From the IMG/VR virus record IMGVR_UViG_3300041414_000097, positions 1-22,075 of that record: a stretch of 22,075 nt of DNA; one strand, written 5' to 3'. Shown here piece by piece: positions 14,434 to 22,075 of this stretch. Position 1 is the stretch's first letter. The number at the start of each line of letters is the position of its first letter. Made by a program: the position numbers and the translations under genes. The notes beneath the pieces are model-generated. The model was not told where the DNA came from, did no database searches, and saw nothing but the letters and a program-made list of their open reading frames with translations. Source of the stretch: a virus.

Positions 14434-16182
14434 ATGAGACATTGGAAACTCGCGGCCGCGATCGCGGTCGTGACAGGCATCGGCACTGCCTGGGCCGGAC
14501 AGGTGCCCAATCCCATCAATGCTGACAACACGATCATCGTCGGTGATTTCCTGCTCGGGAATGGCGCGCAACGCGTGACAGATTCGGGCTGGTCCCTTGT
14601 GCCGATGGCGAAAGGAGGCTGCAACGCCGCGCTGACGGCGACAGCGAACGATCTGCTGTACTCAACATCATCAGGCTGCGCGCTTTTGCCGACGGCGAAC
14701 TCCTCCATCCTCGCGACCAACGGTTCCGGCGCACTGGCGTGGGCAACGTCGCTGCCGGGCGGCATCATGGTTCCCGCCGGAGATTTGCCGCTTCCGACAT
14801 CGACGACGCTCGGCGGGCTGGAAGCGCAGACCTGCGCCGCTCATCAATGGCTCGACGTCATCCCGACAACACAGGTTCAGCCGTCCTGCGCGCAGCCGAC
14901 GTTTTCCGATCTCTCCGGATCGATTGCTGCATCGCAGCTGATTGCGCCGACGACGTCGGCCTTTGGAGGCATCTTTGCAATCGCCTGCCCGTCGCATCAG
15001 TGGATCGAAGTGATCCCGGCATCCGGGACACAACCCACATGCGCGCAGCCGGCGATCACCGATATTTCGGGCATCTCCGCAACGTCGCCGCTCAGCTACT
15101 CCGCAGGTGCGTTCGCGCTGAACATCGGAACCGGCCTGACGACATCGGGCGGCAATCTCGTGCTGGCCACGCCGACGGCAACGACGATCGGGGGTGTGGA
15201 GAGCGTCACCTGTGTCTCGCATCAATGGATCAACCAGGTCACGACAGCCGGCGTTCACAACTGCACACAGCCGGCGTTCTCCGATGTTTCCGGCTCCATC
15301 GCGGCCTCGCAGCTGATCGCGCCGACGACGTCGGCTTTCGGCGGCGTCTACGCGATATCCTGTCCGACCCATCAATGGATCGATGTTATTCCGACGAGCG
15401 GCACGCAGCCCGCCTGCGCGCAGCCGGGCTTCGCCGACGTCTCCGGCTCGCTTGCGCTGTCACAGATGGCGGCGCAAAGCGCCGACACCGTCGACATGAA
15501 CGCGTCCGGATCGAGCGGATCGCCGACCGCCGTGGCGATGCCGACGTCCGGCACAAATGGCTGCGCGGGTTCGTCGAACGCGCTGACCTACAACACTGCA
15601 ACGCATGCGTGGGGCTGCAACACGATCTCGGGCGGCGGGGGCGGTATTTCCGCCGTGACGGGACCCGGATACGTGTCGGGATACTACTACCCGCCGCTCG
15701 GCTCCGGGCAACCCTCCACCGAATCGCTCTCGAGCACAGGAACCATCTACTTCTTCTGGATTCCCGTCACCACCAGCCAGACGTTCACAAAGATCAGCAT
15801 CGATGTCACCACATCTGGCACGGGCAACTGCGAACTCGGAGTTTTCGGCACCACTGCAGGCGAGCCAGGCAATCTGATCGACGACTCCGGAAATGTCTCG
15901 GAAGGCGGCGGCATGCAGACAATATCGGGCCGCTCGATCGCACTTTCGCCGCCTGGCGCATGGGTTGCAATGAATTGCAGCGCGTCGGTCAGCGTCGAAG
16001 GATCTGGAAACGTGGGCGCTGCGGAGTCCCTGATCGGAACCTTTCTCGGATTTTCGAACGGAACGACGGTGGTCGAGGGCTACAAGGAAACCTACGCGTA
16101 CGGCGCGATGCCGTCGTCCGCCAGCAGTCTCACGGCGCTGACGGGTTCCAACGTCACCTACTTCGTTTTCCTCAGTCCGTGA
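14434..16182 (+). CDS. Exported, cysteine-repeat fibre-like protein
   Basis: This 582-residue protein lies between the tip and fibre genes and carries a clear Sec signal peptide: basic MRHWK, a hydrophobic LAAAIAVVTGIGTAW and a likely cleavage after AWA (residue 21). Residues ~122-345 hold four related repeats with the core GGx6CxxHQWI, then CxQP and DxSGS. Cysteine pairs are C134/C152, C185/C203, C260/C277 and C310/C328. Each repeat could hold a disulfide if exported to the periplasm. Residues ~400-405 are a Gly linker. The C-terminal ~175 residues are beta-rich with no family I recognise (YYYPPLGSG, FFWIPVTTSQ). AAAGGA at 14423-14428, 5 bases before the ATG, is the strongest ribosome binding site in the block. 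It could be a secreted virion-associated or cell-surface fibre. Repeats of this style occur in tail-fibre-like proteins, but a signal peptide is odd for one. Confidence 0.6.
   Translation: MRHWKLAAAIAVVTGIGTAWAGQVPNPINADNTIIVGDFLLGNGAQRVTDSGWSLVPMAKGGCNAALTATANDLLYSTSSGCALLPTANSSILATNGSGALAWATSLPGGIMVPAGDLPLPTSTTLGGLEAQTCAAHQWLDVIPTTQVQPSCAQPTFSDLSGSIAASQLIAPTTSAFGGIFAIACPSHQWIEVIPASGTQPTCAQPAITDISGISATSPLSYSAGAFALNIGTGLTTSGGNLVLATPTATTIGGVESVTCVSHQWINQVTTAGVHNCTQPAFSDVSGSIAASQLIAPTTSAFGGVYAISCPTHQWIDVIPTSGTQPACAQPGFADVSGSLALSQMAAQSADTVDMNASGSSGSPTAVAMPTSGTNGCAGSSNALTYNTATHAWGCNTISGGGGGISAVTGPGYVSGYYYPPLGSGQPSTESLSSTGTIYFFWIPVTTSQTFTKISIDVTTSGTGNCELGVFGTTAGEPGNLIDDSGNVSEGGGMQTISGRSIALSPPGAWVAMNCSASVSVEGSGNVGAAESLIGTFLGFSNGTTVVEGYKETYAYGAMPSSASSLTALTGSNVTYFVFLSP
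14797..15468 (+). repeat. Four protein repeats, two of them near-identical at DNA level
   Basis: Repeats start near residues 122, 171, 248 and 298. DNA at 14934-14970 and 15309-15345 agrees at 33 of 37 bases with an offset of 375 bases, and the surrounding ~150 bases also align. A repeat pair of about 125 residues was therefore probably duplicated fairly recently. Confidence 0.75.
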
Positions 16183-16290
16183 GCTGCAACACTAACCGCG
16201 GCTCCCTCCGCCAAGGGCGATGCGCTCGAGCCCGTCGGTAACGATGTGACTCTCAAGCCCTGTTCCTGAAATCAATCTCCGGAGAAACCC

Positions 16291-19200
16291 ATGATTCTGA
16301 TGCTCGCGCCCGCCGCGAACATGCAGTTCGCGTCCATGCCCTCAGGCTCCTCTTACGTCTCCGACGCGGACGGATTGATCACCATTGTGAACAACTCCAC
16401 CGCCGACCAGATCGCGCTGATGGCGGCAGGATGCCGAACGCTGCTTCCGGTGCCACAGGGACTGAACTTCGCGACGCTGGCCGCGCTGTACGCGACGGAC
16501 AACTATGTGGCCGGCACATTTGCACTGGTTTACGCCGATCCGACGAGCGCCAATAATGGCACCTGGGAGAAAACAAGCGGCGGCAACGGAGCCGGCAATT
16601 GGAGTCAGCTGTTCAACTACAGCCTGTCCACCATCTCGGCCGCCGTCGGCGCGGAGACCGCGCGCGCGGAGGCCGCCGAAGCCGCGTTGAGCACGCGCAT
16701 TTCCGAGATCCCATCGGTCAACTTCGGCATCGGGACCTCAGCATCCGGCGGGCCGGTCGTTGCGGCCACGACGGGAGCGCTGCCGTCCAACACCTATGGC
16801 GGCGGCGTTCTCACGGCCACGGCAAACGGCGCGCTTCCCGCGCAGGACGGCGTGACGCTTGCCGCCGGACAACGCCTGCTCGTCAAGAACGAGGCGACGG
16901 CCGCGAACAACGGCCTCTATGTCGTAACGCAGGCGGGCAGCGGTTCAACGCCTTACATTCTTACACGCGCGGGCGACGCGAGCACCGCCTCGCAGCTCGC
17001 AGGCCTCATGGTCGCCGTCCTGCAGGGAGGAACGACGAACGGTGGAACCTACTGGCTGCTGTTCCTGGCCGCGTCCGCAATCACCGTCGGCGCGACGCCG
17101 CTCTATTTCACGCCATTTCCGGTTCCCGCGAGCAGCACGCGGCAACTCGCGGTGAACGGCGTCTTCTGGCTCGGCGCCGCCAATCTGCCCAGCTCTCCCT
17201 CGGTCGGTGACCGCTGGATTCTCGGCTACGGCGACTCCTACTACACCGCCATCGCGCAATGGACGGGCACGTCTTGGATCTATGTCTTTCCGCTCGACGG
17301 CGATCAGGTGTGGAACCAATCGAGCGAAAGCTTCCTGCGCTACAATGCATCGCTGGTGGCGTGGTGCCTGATTCCCGGCGCGACCGAAGCAGCCAACACG
17401 GCACAGGCCACCGCCAACCAGGCCGGCTTCATGAACGCAGCGGCGGATGGATCATGCTATGTGCGGGCGCAGTTTGCGGCGCAGCGCTACCGGCTGGATG
17501 GCGGGCCGGCCGCGGGAGAAAGCAGCGTTGCGATCGTGGCACGCGCATCGTCCGCCGCGAGCTGGCCGCGCGACAACCAGGAACCGGTGGCGCAGTTCAG
17601 CGGAACGGCAACGCGGCGCGACGCCTATGGCGGCCAGGCATGCGAGCGTGCAAGCACGAACTTCATCCAGAACTCCAACATGGCCGGAGCAGCCACGCCG
17701 TCGACATTGCCGACGGACTGGATTCTAAGCAGCGGGGTTACTGCAACCGTAAATGCGGTGAACACGATCAACGGTTATAGCGGCGGGGCGGGATACGTAG
17801 AGTTGGACGTCACATTGTCAGTCGCGTCTCTGGAGTCGGATTCATTCAATATATATTTTCAATCTCCAAAAATCGTTTTGTCGTCTCAAGTTCGAGGGGG
17901 CTGCACCCTCTCCGCCTATATTGGCATAGTGTCCTCCAGTTTCACGGACACGTCCGGCACTTTCTGCGATTTGGCGCTGGACGAGTACTCGAGCGGGGGT
18001 TCGTACATCGGAACGACGATTGGCTACGGTTTTTCGTATCCGACGACAATTGTCCATCGAAGCGTTTTCCGCGCGGTACCATCCGGAAACGGAGTCAGCC
18101 CCTATCTTCGCATCCACTCTGCTGACAATGGAAATCTGGGCACCGGCTCGATCCGTCTCCTCATTGCAATGCCCCAGCTTGAGGACGCTTCGGGAGAATT
18201 CGACTACACCAGCTGGATCCCGACGACATCCGGCAGCGTCAGCCGCAATGCAGAAACCTGTTCGCTCGTCATTCCAGCAGAGTATTCTGGAAGTGCTGAT
18301 GTGTTTCTGCAGCATGAATGGTTCGGCGAGTGGCTTCCCGCGCAGAGTATTTTGTCGGGCACCGTCGGCATCAATCCGGTCGCCACAACGGAAGCAGCGA
18401 CAAACGGCTGGAGCGGCATCGCGGATGCCTATGCGATGCAGACCGGCACTTACGCCGGCAACTGGCAGGCACAGAACGCGTTGGCCGAGGCGCTTTATCC
18501 GACACTCATGGCGCTCCCATTCCCCGGTGAGACTGGCGGTATCGGACAACAACTTCCCGCGCAGTATACTCAGATATGGAATCCCCAGAACAACGCCTAC
18601 TACGGCCTCATGGCGCAAGGGGACGAACAGTTTCAATCGCCGTCGTCCTACGGGTTTCTCCGCGCCGCGAACAAGCTGGGCCTGTTTCAATTCGAAGCCA
18701 GGCCCGGAGACCAGTCCTGGTGGGACATTGCCAATCCGGAATCGCCGCCTGTCTGCCATCTGCAACTGGCCGCACAAACCGGCCCGGCATCCGCCTTCGC
18801 GACAAACGCCACCGTCTGGGGTTCATTCGCGTTCGAGCTTCTGGGTGCGTTGCCCATGTCGGGCGCCGTATGGACGACGAACGATTTCTGCGTTCTGAAC
18901 GAGTTGCACCAGGAGGGCCCGGGAGGCATCGGGCCGTCCGGGCCGTTCCAGTTCGTGCTGCTGCCTGGAGACTTCCTGGGCGTCAATGCATTTTCGAATA
19001 CCAACGTTCACACCAGTACTGCGCGCATCTGGACATCTCCCGCGCCACTCTCGCGCGGACTGGGACAGTGGCATCGCTGCGTCTACACCGTGACGTTCAC
19101 GCCGAGCGGAACAGGGAATGCCAATATCAGCGTCTGGGTCGATGGCGCCGAAGTAATAACCAGTCTCGATGTTCCGTGCGGCTACTCGGACGCGACGGGG

Positions 19201-19329
19201 TATTTTCATATCTTTTGCCTGTATCGGCAGGCGGATAACCCGAATGATGAAATCATCCGATTTGCAAACCAGGAATGCGGGATATCGAGCTTGGCAAATC
19301 GGACCACGTCGCCGCTGCCAATAGCCTAA
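16291..19329 (+). CDS. Modular tail fibre/spike with C-terminal polysaccharide-lyase-like domain
   Basis: This 1012-residue protein is probably the receptor-binding fibre or depolymerase spike. Residues 1-145 form the virion-attachment part, with an Ala/Glu helix (AETARAEAAEAALSTRI). Residues ~155-275 are a common fibre module (DGVTLAAGQRLLVKNEATAA, then NNGLYVVTQAG). Residues ~298-362 resemble DUF2793 (PSSPSVGDRWILGYG). Residues ~450-645 look like a carbohydrate-binding beta-sandwich (FIQNSNMAGAATPSTLPTDW, then DYTSWIPTTSG). Residues ~790-995 match the polysaccharide lyase pattern of the heparinase I/alginate-lyase jelly roll: LFQFEARPGDQSWWD, then FCVLNELHQEG, WHRCVYTVTF, ISVWVDGAEV and YFHIFCLYRQ. 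GGAG at 16281-16284 precedes the ATG by 6 bases. The stop overlaps that of the convergent methyltransferase gene. The lyase call comes from pattern memory, and the exact catalytic residues are not identified. Confidence 0.75.
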   Translation: MILMLAPAANMQFASMPSGSSYVSDADGLITIVNNSTADQIALMAAGCRTLLPVPQGLNFATLAALYATDNYVAGTFALVYADPTSANNGTWEKTSGGNGAGNWSQLFNYSLSTISAAVGAETARAEAAEAALSTRISEIPSVNFGIGTSASGGPVVAATTGALPSNTYGGGVLTATANGALPAQDGVTLAAGQRLLVKNEATAANNGLYVVTQAGSGSTPYILTRAGDASTASQLAGLMVAVLQGGTTNGGTYWLLFLAASAITVGATPLYFTPFPVPASSTRQLAVNGVFWLGAANLPSSPSVGDRWILGYGDSYYTAIAQWTGTSWIYVFPLDGDQVWNQSSESFLRYNASLVAWCLIPGATEAANTAQATANQAGFMNAAADGSCYVRAQFAAQRYRLDGGPAAGESSVAIVARASSAASWPRDNQEPVAQFSGTATRRDAYGGQACERASTNFIQNSNMAGAATPSTLPTDWILSSGVTATVNAVNTINGYSGGAGYVELDVTLSVASLESDSFNIYFQSPKIVLSSQVRGGCTLSAYIGIVSSSFTDTSGTFCDLALDEYSSGGSYIGTTIGYGFSYPTTIVHRSVFRAVPSGNGVSPYLRIHSADNGNLGTGSIRLLIAMPQLEDASGEFDYTSWIPTTSGSVSRNAETCSLVIPAEYSGSADVFLQHEWFGEWLPAQSILSGTVGINPVATTEAATNGWSGIADAYAMQTGTYAGNWQAQNALAEALYPTLMALPFPGETGGIGQQLPAQYTQIWNPQNNAYYGLMAQGDEQFQSPSSYGFLRAANKLGLFQFEARPGDQSWWDIANPESPPVCHLQLAAQTGPASAFATNATVWGSFAFELLGALPMSGAVWTTNDFCVLNELHQEGPGGIGPSGPFQFVLLPGDFLGVNAFSNTNVHTSTARIWTSPAPLSRGLGQWHRCVYTVTFTPSGTGNANISVWVDGAEVITSLDVPCGYSDATGYFHIFCLYRQADNPNDEIIRFANQECGISSLANRTTSPLPIA

Positions 19330-20324
19330 CGTTTCTCGATCACCAAATCCAAATTCGGATCAAAAAATCCGTCGTGAACCCCGGCATGAACGACCTTGAG
19401 AATGGCTTTGTATCGCCGATCCAGTACTGAGGTGCGCAGTCGTCTCACAATTCCCTGGTAGGCTGACAGACTGCTGACGACGTGAAGGTTTTGGACCCTG
19501 TCGATCGCGATATCAAACTCGTGAAAACTCACCCCCCGCCCTCGTCGCAGAAAATGATCTTCCGATGACGCGTCGCGTAGCCGGTACAGATTGTTGAAAT
19601 TCTGCCGCGGACTGAACTGCGAATATTCGAATGCGAGCTCGTCCGGCAACCAGTGAAAAAATGGCAATCGGGACGTATGTTCGTCGAAGTACCAAAGACG
19701 ATTCGGGGTTTCAACTATTGCGAGCGCGCCTCCAGTGCGTAGCGCCGTCCAGGCCGAGCGCAGGGCACGTAACCTCTCCGCAATCGTCATGTGCTCAAGA
19801 GATGCGAAAAACACGATGACGTCGAACGCATCAGCGCCGAAGGACTCAGCGATGTCTTCGGCGCGTAATGCTATAACCTCAGCGTCAACGTCATAGATAC
19901 GGCAACGATCACATGCGACCCGCAGTGCATCTTCGTCGATATCGATTCCAATGACTTTCGCGCCTTGTTCGGCCAGCGCAACCGTGGAAGAACCCGTGCC
20001 GCATCCGATTTCGAGTATCTTTTTTCCAGGCAGCGAACAAACGCTGTCCAGCCACGGAATGTTGGTGGTTCTATCAAGTTCCAGTCTCTTGTACAGATGA
20101 TCTTCAAGATCGGAGCGATAGGAATCCGGCGAATAGGTGGATTCGGCCCTCCATCCGGTGTGATAGTTCAGCCGGATCGATTTTTCGACGAGCGCCAGGT
20201 CAGTTACGCCGATCTGCTTTTGGTTTTTTGACAGGCGAACAGGCACAGGGGAAAGCACCTGTCGCACCGCTTTTTTCAGGGATCGAAGATTGTCGCTGAT
20301 CATCCTGAGCGCGCCATCCCACAC
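19326..20324 (-). CDS. SAM-dependent class I methyltransferase (first of two)
   Basis: This 332-residue protein has a class I methyltransferase core: motif I ILEIGCGTG at 103-111, the acidic residue D128 in VIGIDIDEDAL, and the later strand DVIVFFASLEHM at about 168-179. An upstream helical region and a C-terminal half (WYFDEHTSRLPFFHWLPDE) resemble methyltransferases of surface-glycan loci, which methylate sugars. The substrate cannot be read from the sequence. Its 3' end overlaps the tail fibre gene by four bases (stop codons share 19327-19328). A GTG at 20324 gives the full frame, and an in-frame ATG at 20303 is an alternative. No convincing ribosome binding site precedes the GTG. It lies 15 bases after the end of the next methyltransferase, so the two probably form an operon. 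Confidence 0.75.
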   Translation of the reverse strand: MWDGALRMISDNLRSLKKAVRQVLSPVPVRLSKNQKQIGVTDLALVEKSIRLNYHTGWRAESTYSPDSYRSDLEDHLYKRLELDRTTNIPWLDSVCSLPGKKILEIGCGTGSSTVALAEQGAKVIGIDIDEDALRVACDRCRIYDVDAEVIALRAEDIAESFGADAFDVIVFFASLEHMTIAERLRALRSAWTALRTGGALAIVETPNRLWYFDEHTSRLPFFHWLPDELAFEYSQFSPRQNFNNLYRLRDASSEDHFLRRGRGVSFHEFDIAIDRVQNLHVVSSLSAYQGIVRRLRTSVLDRRYKAILKVVHAGVHDGFFDPNLDLVIEKR

Positions 20325-20339
20325 TTCGAGTCCGCAGGT

Positions 20340-21302
20340 CTAAGTAGGTTTTCTTGCCTGTATAAATCCGCCAGACGTGTGGACATCTTCTTCAGTATAA
20401 GCCTGCCACTGTCGGCATAATTGTTTATGTGCAAGCGTGGGCTCTGCAGTCAATCGTTCGGACACCAATATCTCGAAGCCGGCGAGTTCCACCTCTTCTA
20501 CGATCCGCGAGTGCGGCAAGCGATTGATCATGAACGGCCTGGCGCCGACCACGACTTCCCATGTTGACGCGCCAAACGTTCGATGGCCGTCCCATGAACG
20601 CATTATGCCGTGAGAGCTGAGATCGTATTGGTGCGACATCAGCCCGCCGGGCCTCAGCCAGCGATGGGCCGACTGTAGCGTCGAGCGAATGTCGGTAACA
20701 TGTTCAAGCACGGAGTGTGAAATTACAAAATCTACACTCTCTTCTCTCACTTGGGCTGCTGAAAACGGAGCACAATAATCGATAAACGGAGTCTCGGATT
20801 CTCCTCCCATTGTCACCCGCCCCACGTCCCGAATAATGGAAGCTACCCTGTCTGGCTCGACCATCCTGCTCAAAACAGAGTCATCGAGAATGGCCGACGG
20901 AAATCCTTTACTATCGAGCAGATATCCGAAATCTGGCCAACCATTGACTTCAACCCGAACCCGTCGTCGAAAAAGCTCGAACAGGCCTTGCGCGACGTTC
21001 ACCGCATAGCAGTTGGCAGCGTACGGAATTGTATCCACGCCAATATATCGCTCGGCGCCACTCAGCAGGGCTGCAACGCCAACGCCCAGGGTGTCACCAG
21101 GACCAAGCTCCGCAATGATCCGGGGAACGCCGCAGTGGACTGTTCTGTTCAGGAGCGTAAGGTGTTTCAGCCATACGCCATATGAGTACTCTGCGCGCAC
21201 CGCTTCGCTGAGATTCATGTGGCGTTGACGGAACAGAGGATAGACCCCCGGAACATAGGTTGTCGCGCCTTTCAGAAGCGCAATACACGCATCAATTTTC
21301 AT
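20340..21302 (-). CDS. SAM-dependent methyltransferase (second), glycan type
   Basis: This 320-residue methyltransferase has the glycine-rich motif IAELGPGDTLG (63-73), the acidic YIGVD (86-90), and the type 11 segment VDFVISHSVLEHV (190-202), followed by LRPGGLMSHQYDL (216-228). The last two are typical of methyltransferases from O-antigen or exopolysaccharide clusters. A ~100-residue region between them (about 91-188) is longer than in minimal methyltransferases and may hold a substrate lid. The ATG at 21302 has no strong ribosome binding site. It is upstream in transcription order of the other methyltransferase gene and is likely co-transcribed with it. G+C is lower than in the phage genes: 24 of 60 at 20341-20400, against 47 of 60 at 16621-16680. 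Confidence 0.75.
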   Translation of the reverse strand: MKIDACIALLKGATTYVPGVYPLFRQRHMNLSEAVRAEYSYGVWLKHLTLLNRTVHCGVPRIIAELGPGDTLGVGVAALLSGAERYIGVDTIPYAANCYAVNVAQGLFELFRRRVRVEVNGWPDFGYLLDSKGFPSAILDDSVLSRMVEPDRVASIIRDVGRVTMGGESETPFIDYCAPFSAAQVREESVDFVISHSVLEHVTDIRSTLQSAHRWLRPGGLMSHQYDLSSHGIMRSWDGHRTFGASTWEVVVGARPFMINRLPHSRIVEEVELAGFEILVSERLTAEPTLAHKQLCRQWQAYTEEDVHTSGGFIQARKPT

Positions 21303-21535
21303 CGCCGCAACATTTTCATTGGCATGCGCTCAACCTTCGAGGAGCATAGAACAACACGACAGTGCCAGCAGACTGAAGCAGCCGCACGAATGCTACCGTT
21401 TTTCGGCCGACCGCTCGCCGAGCCGCCTCCAATGCGGAAATACTTACCTCGTGTTCGGTTTGAGCTCCAGTCCCAGACGTGACCAATGCGAACGACAAAC
21501 TTTCACACACGCGAGTCAGGGGGGCGTGACCGTCC
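21303..21535 (-). other. Intergenic stretch between acyltransferase and methyltransferase
   Basis: This 233-base stretch has no convincing gene on either strand. It may contain the promoter of the methyltransferase pair, but I see no clear -35/-10 boxes and no terminator hairpin with a T-run. Confidence 0.35.
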
Positions 21536-22075
21536 CTAGCGGGGTTGTGTGATTCGCCTGGTAGCAAGTGACAGGCGATCGAATTGCGTCTGTACTGATG
21601 CGATAATCGTCCTGCGTCTGGCCAACACCTGAGATTCTACCAAATGCCATGATAGGCTGGCGAACAGGAGCGCAACGGCTAGCGAAGTTCCAAAATTGAA
21701 CCACGTATTGTTCAGGGTCGGAAACGCGTACATCACTGTTTGCTGGACAGGATACCCGTATAGATAAACACCGTAGGAATAGTCACCTGTTGCCGTAACG
21801 AACGTTTTCCTAAAATCCGTCAGGCCGAGAAATACTGTGCAGTACGCGACCGGGAAGCTTGCAGCATACTGATAGGTGCCGTTCCACAGAAGCGCGTAGG
21901 ATGCAACCGAACACCCTATAAATATGGGAAAGTTCAGCGGGAGCAGGTCTCTGTAGAGGAATATCGCCACGCCGGCCAAGAATGAAATCAGTAGCGTGTT
22001 GAGGCTCACGCCTGCAAAAAGCGGCAATCCAGCGCTGTGGTTGTGGGCAGACATGAAAAGCGAAAGCGTCAAGAT
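21536..22075 (-). CDS. Acyltransferase 3 family membrane protein, C-terminal part (gene cut by window edge)
   Basis: The frame is open to the right edge, so the start and the N-terminal half lie outside. The visible ~180 residues contain several hydrophobic segments (LNTLLISFLAGVAIFLY, FIGCSVASYALLW, TSLAVALLFASLSW). They also contain the C-terminal signature GDYSYGVYLYGYPVQQTV and the ending SWHLVES, both typical of acyltransferase 3 (OafA/NodX-type) enzymes that O-acetylate surface polysaccharides. The catalytic His/Arg region would be in the missing part. The last residues are basic (RRRTII, RRITQPR), as expected for a cytoplasmic tail. It is on the same strand as the two methyltransferases, which suggests one glycan-modification locus. 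Confidence 0.8.
   Translation of the reverse strand: MLTLSLFMSAHNHSAGLPLFAGVSLNTLLISFLAGVAIFLYRDLLPLNFPIFIGCSVASYALLWNGTYQYAASFPVAYCTVFLGLTDFRKTFVTATGDYSYGVYLYGYPVQQTVMYAFPTLNNTWFNFGTSLAVALLFASLSWHLVESQVLARRRTIIASVQTQFDRLSLATRRITQPR

Noticed and set aside
14739-16241. Long plus-strand frame of 500 codons overlapping the cysteine-repeat gene
   Set aside because: It is an Arg/His/Asp-rich out-of-frame translation without a ribosome binding site or domains, typical of a shadow in G+C-rich DNA. The overlapped frame has a signal peptide, a strong ribosome binding site and repeats.
17842-18777. Minus-strand frame of 311 codons inside the tail fibre gene
   Set aside because: It has no recognisable domain and a composition like other shadows, and it lies wholly inside a gene with clear modules.
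21303-21400. Sigma-54-like or sigma-70-like promoter for the methyltransferase pair
   Set aside because: On the minus strand there is a TGGCAC and a TATGCT, but the partner elements and spacings do not fit a consensus.
1-22075. Integrase, attachment site, tRNA or insertion sequence
   Set aside because: I found no recombinase or transposase motifs and no convincing tRNA or terminal repeats anywhere in the window.

Overview
The window holds the structural (late) gene block of a tailed, siphovirus-like phage or prophage, followed by a short oppositely oriented group of cell-surface-glycan type genes. No integrase, terminase, lysis or replication gene is visible, so it is a slice of a larger element. 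The base composition (mostly around 60% G+C by eye) and the tail-tip set (DUF2460-, DUF2163-, NlpC/P60- and tip-type proteins in the order known from alphaproteobacterial gene transfer agents) suggest an alphaproteobacterial host, possibly Rhizobiales. That placement is inference.

Layout, plus strand. Head genes run from 1 to about 4020: portal, a prohead protease with a scaffold-like C-terminal extension, and the major capsid protein. Head-tail joining and tail tube genes run from about 4115 to 6720: gp6-like connector, HK97 gp10-like protein, tail terminator and tail tube. Next come two paralogous chaperone-like proteins (6757-7736) and a short tape measure protein (7763-9001). The tail tip follows at 9054-14364: DUF2460-like distal tail protein, a gpL/DUF2163-like hub protein with a probable Fe-S site, an NlpC/P60 hydrolase and a 973-residue tip protein. 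Last are two fibre-type genes: a repeat protein with a signal peptide (14434-16182) and a 1012-residue modular tail fibre or spike ending in a polysaccharide-lyase-like domain (16291-19329). Genes are tightly packed, several pairs overlap or abut, and no internal promoter is recognisable. They probably form one long late transcript.

Minus strand. At 19326 the orientation flips. Two SAM-dependent methyltransferases (20324-19326 and 21302-20340) appear to form an operon. Upstream of them is the C-terminal part of an acyltransferase-3 membrane protein that runs off the right edge. This segment is more A+T rich than the phage genes. It may be a phage-borne conversion cassette that changes the surface polysaccharide recognised by the adjacent fibre, or the flanking host surface-glycan locus.

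The most distinctive points are modules shared between virion proteins (a C-terminal beta module in the distal tail and tip proteins, and an insert shared by connector and tail tube), the duplicated chaperone, a regular 21-bp/heptad repeat in the tape measure gene, the exported cysteine-repeat protein, the lyase-type fibre next to glycan-modifying genes, and a perfect 10-bp hairpin directly after the capsid gene.
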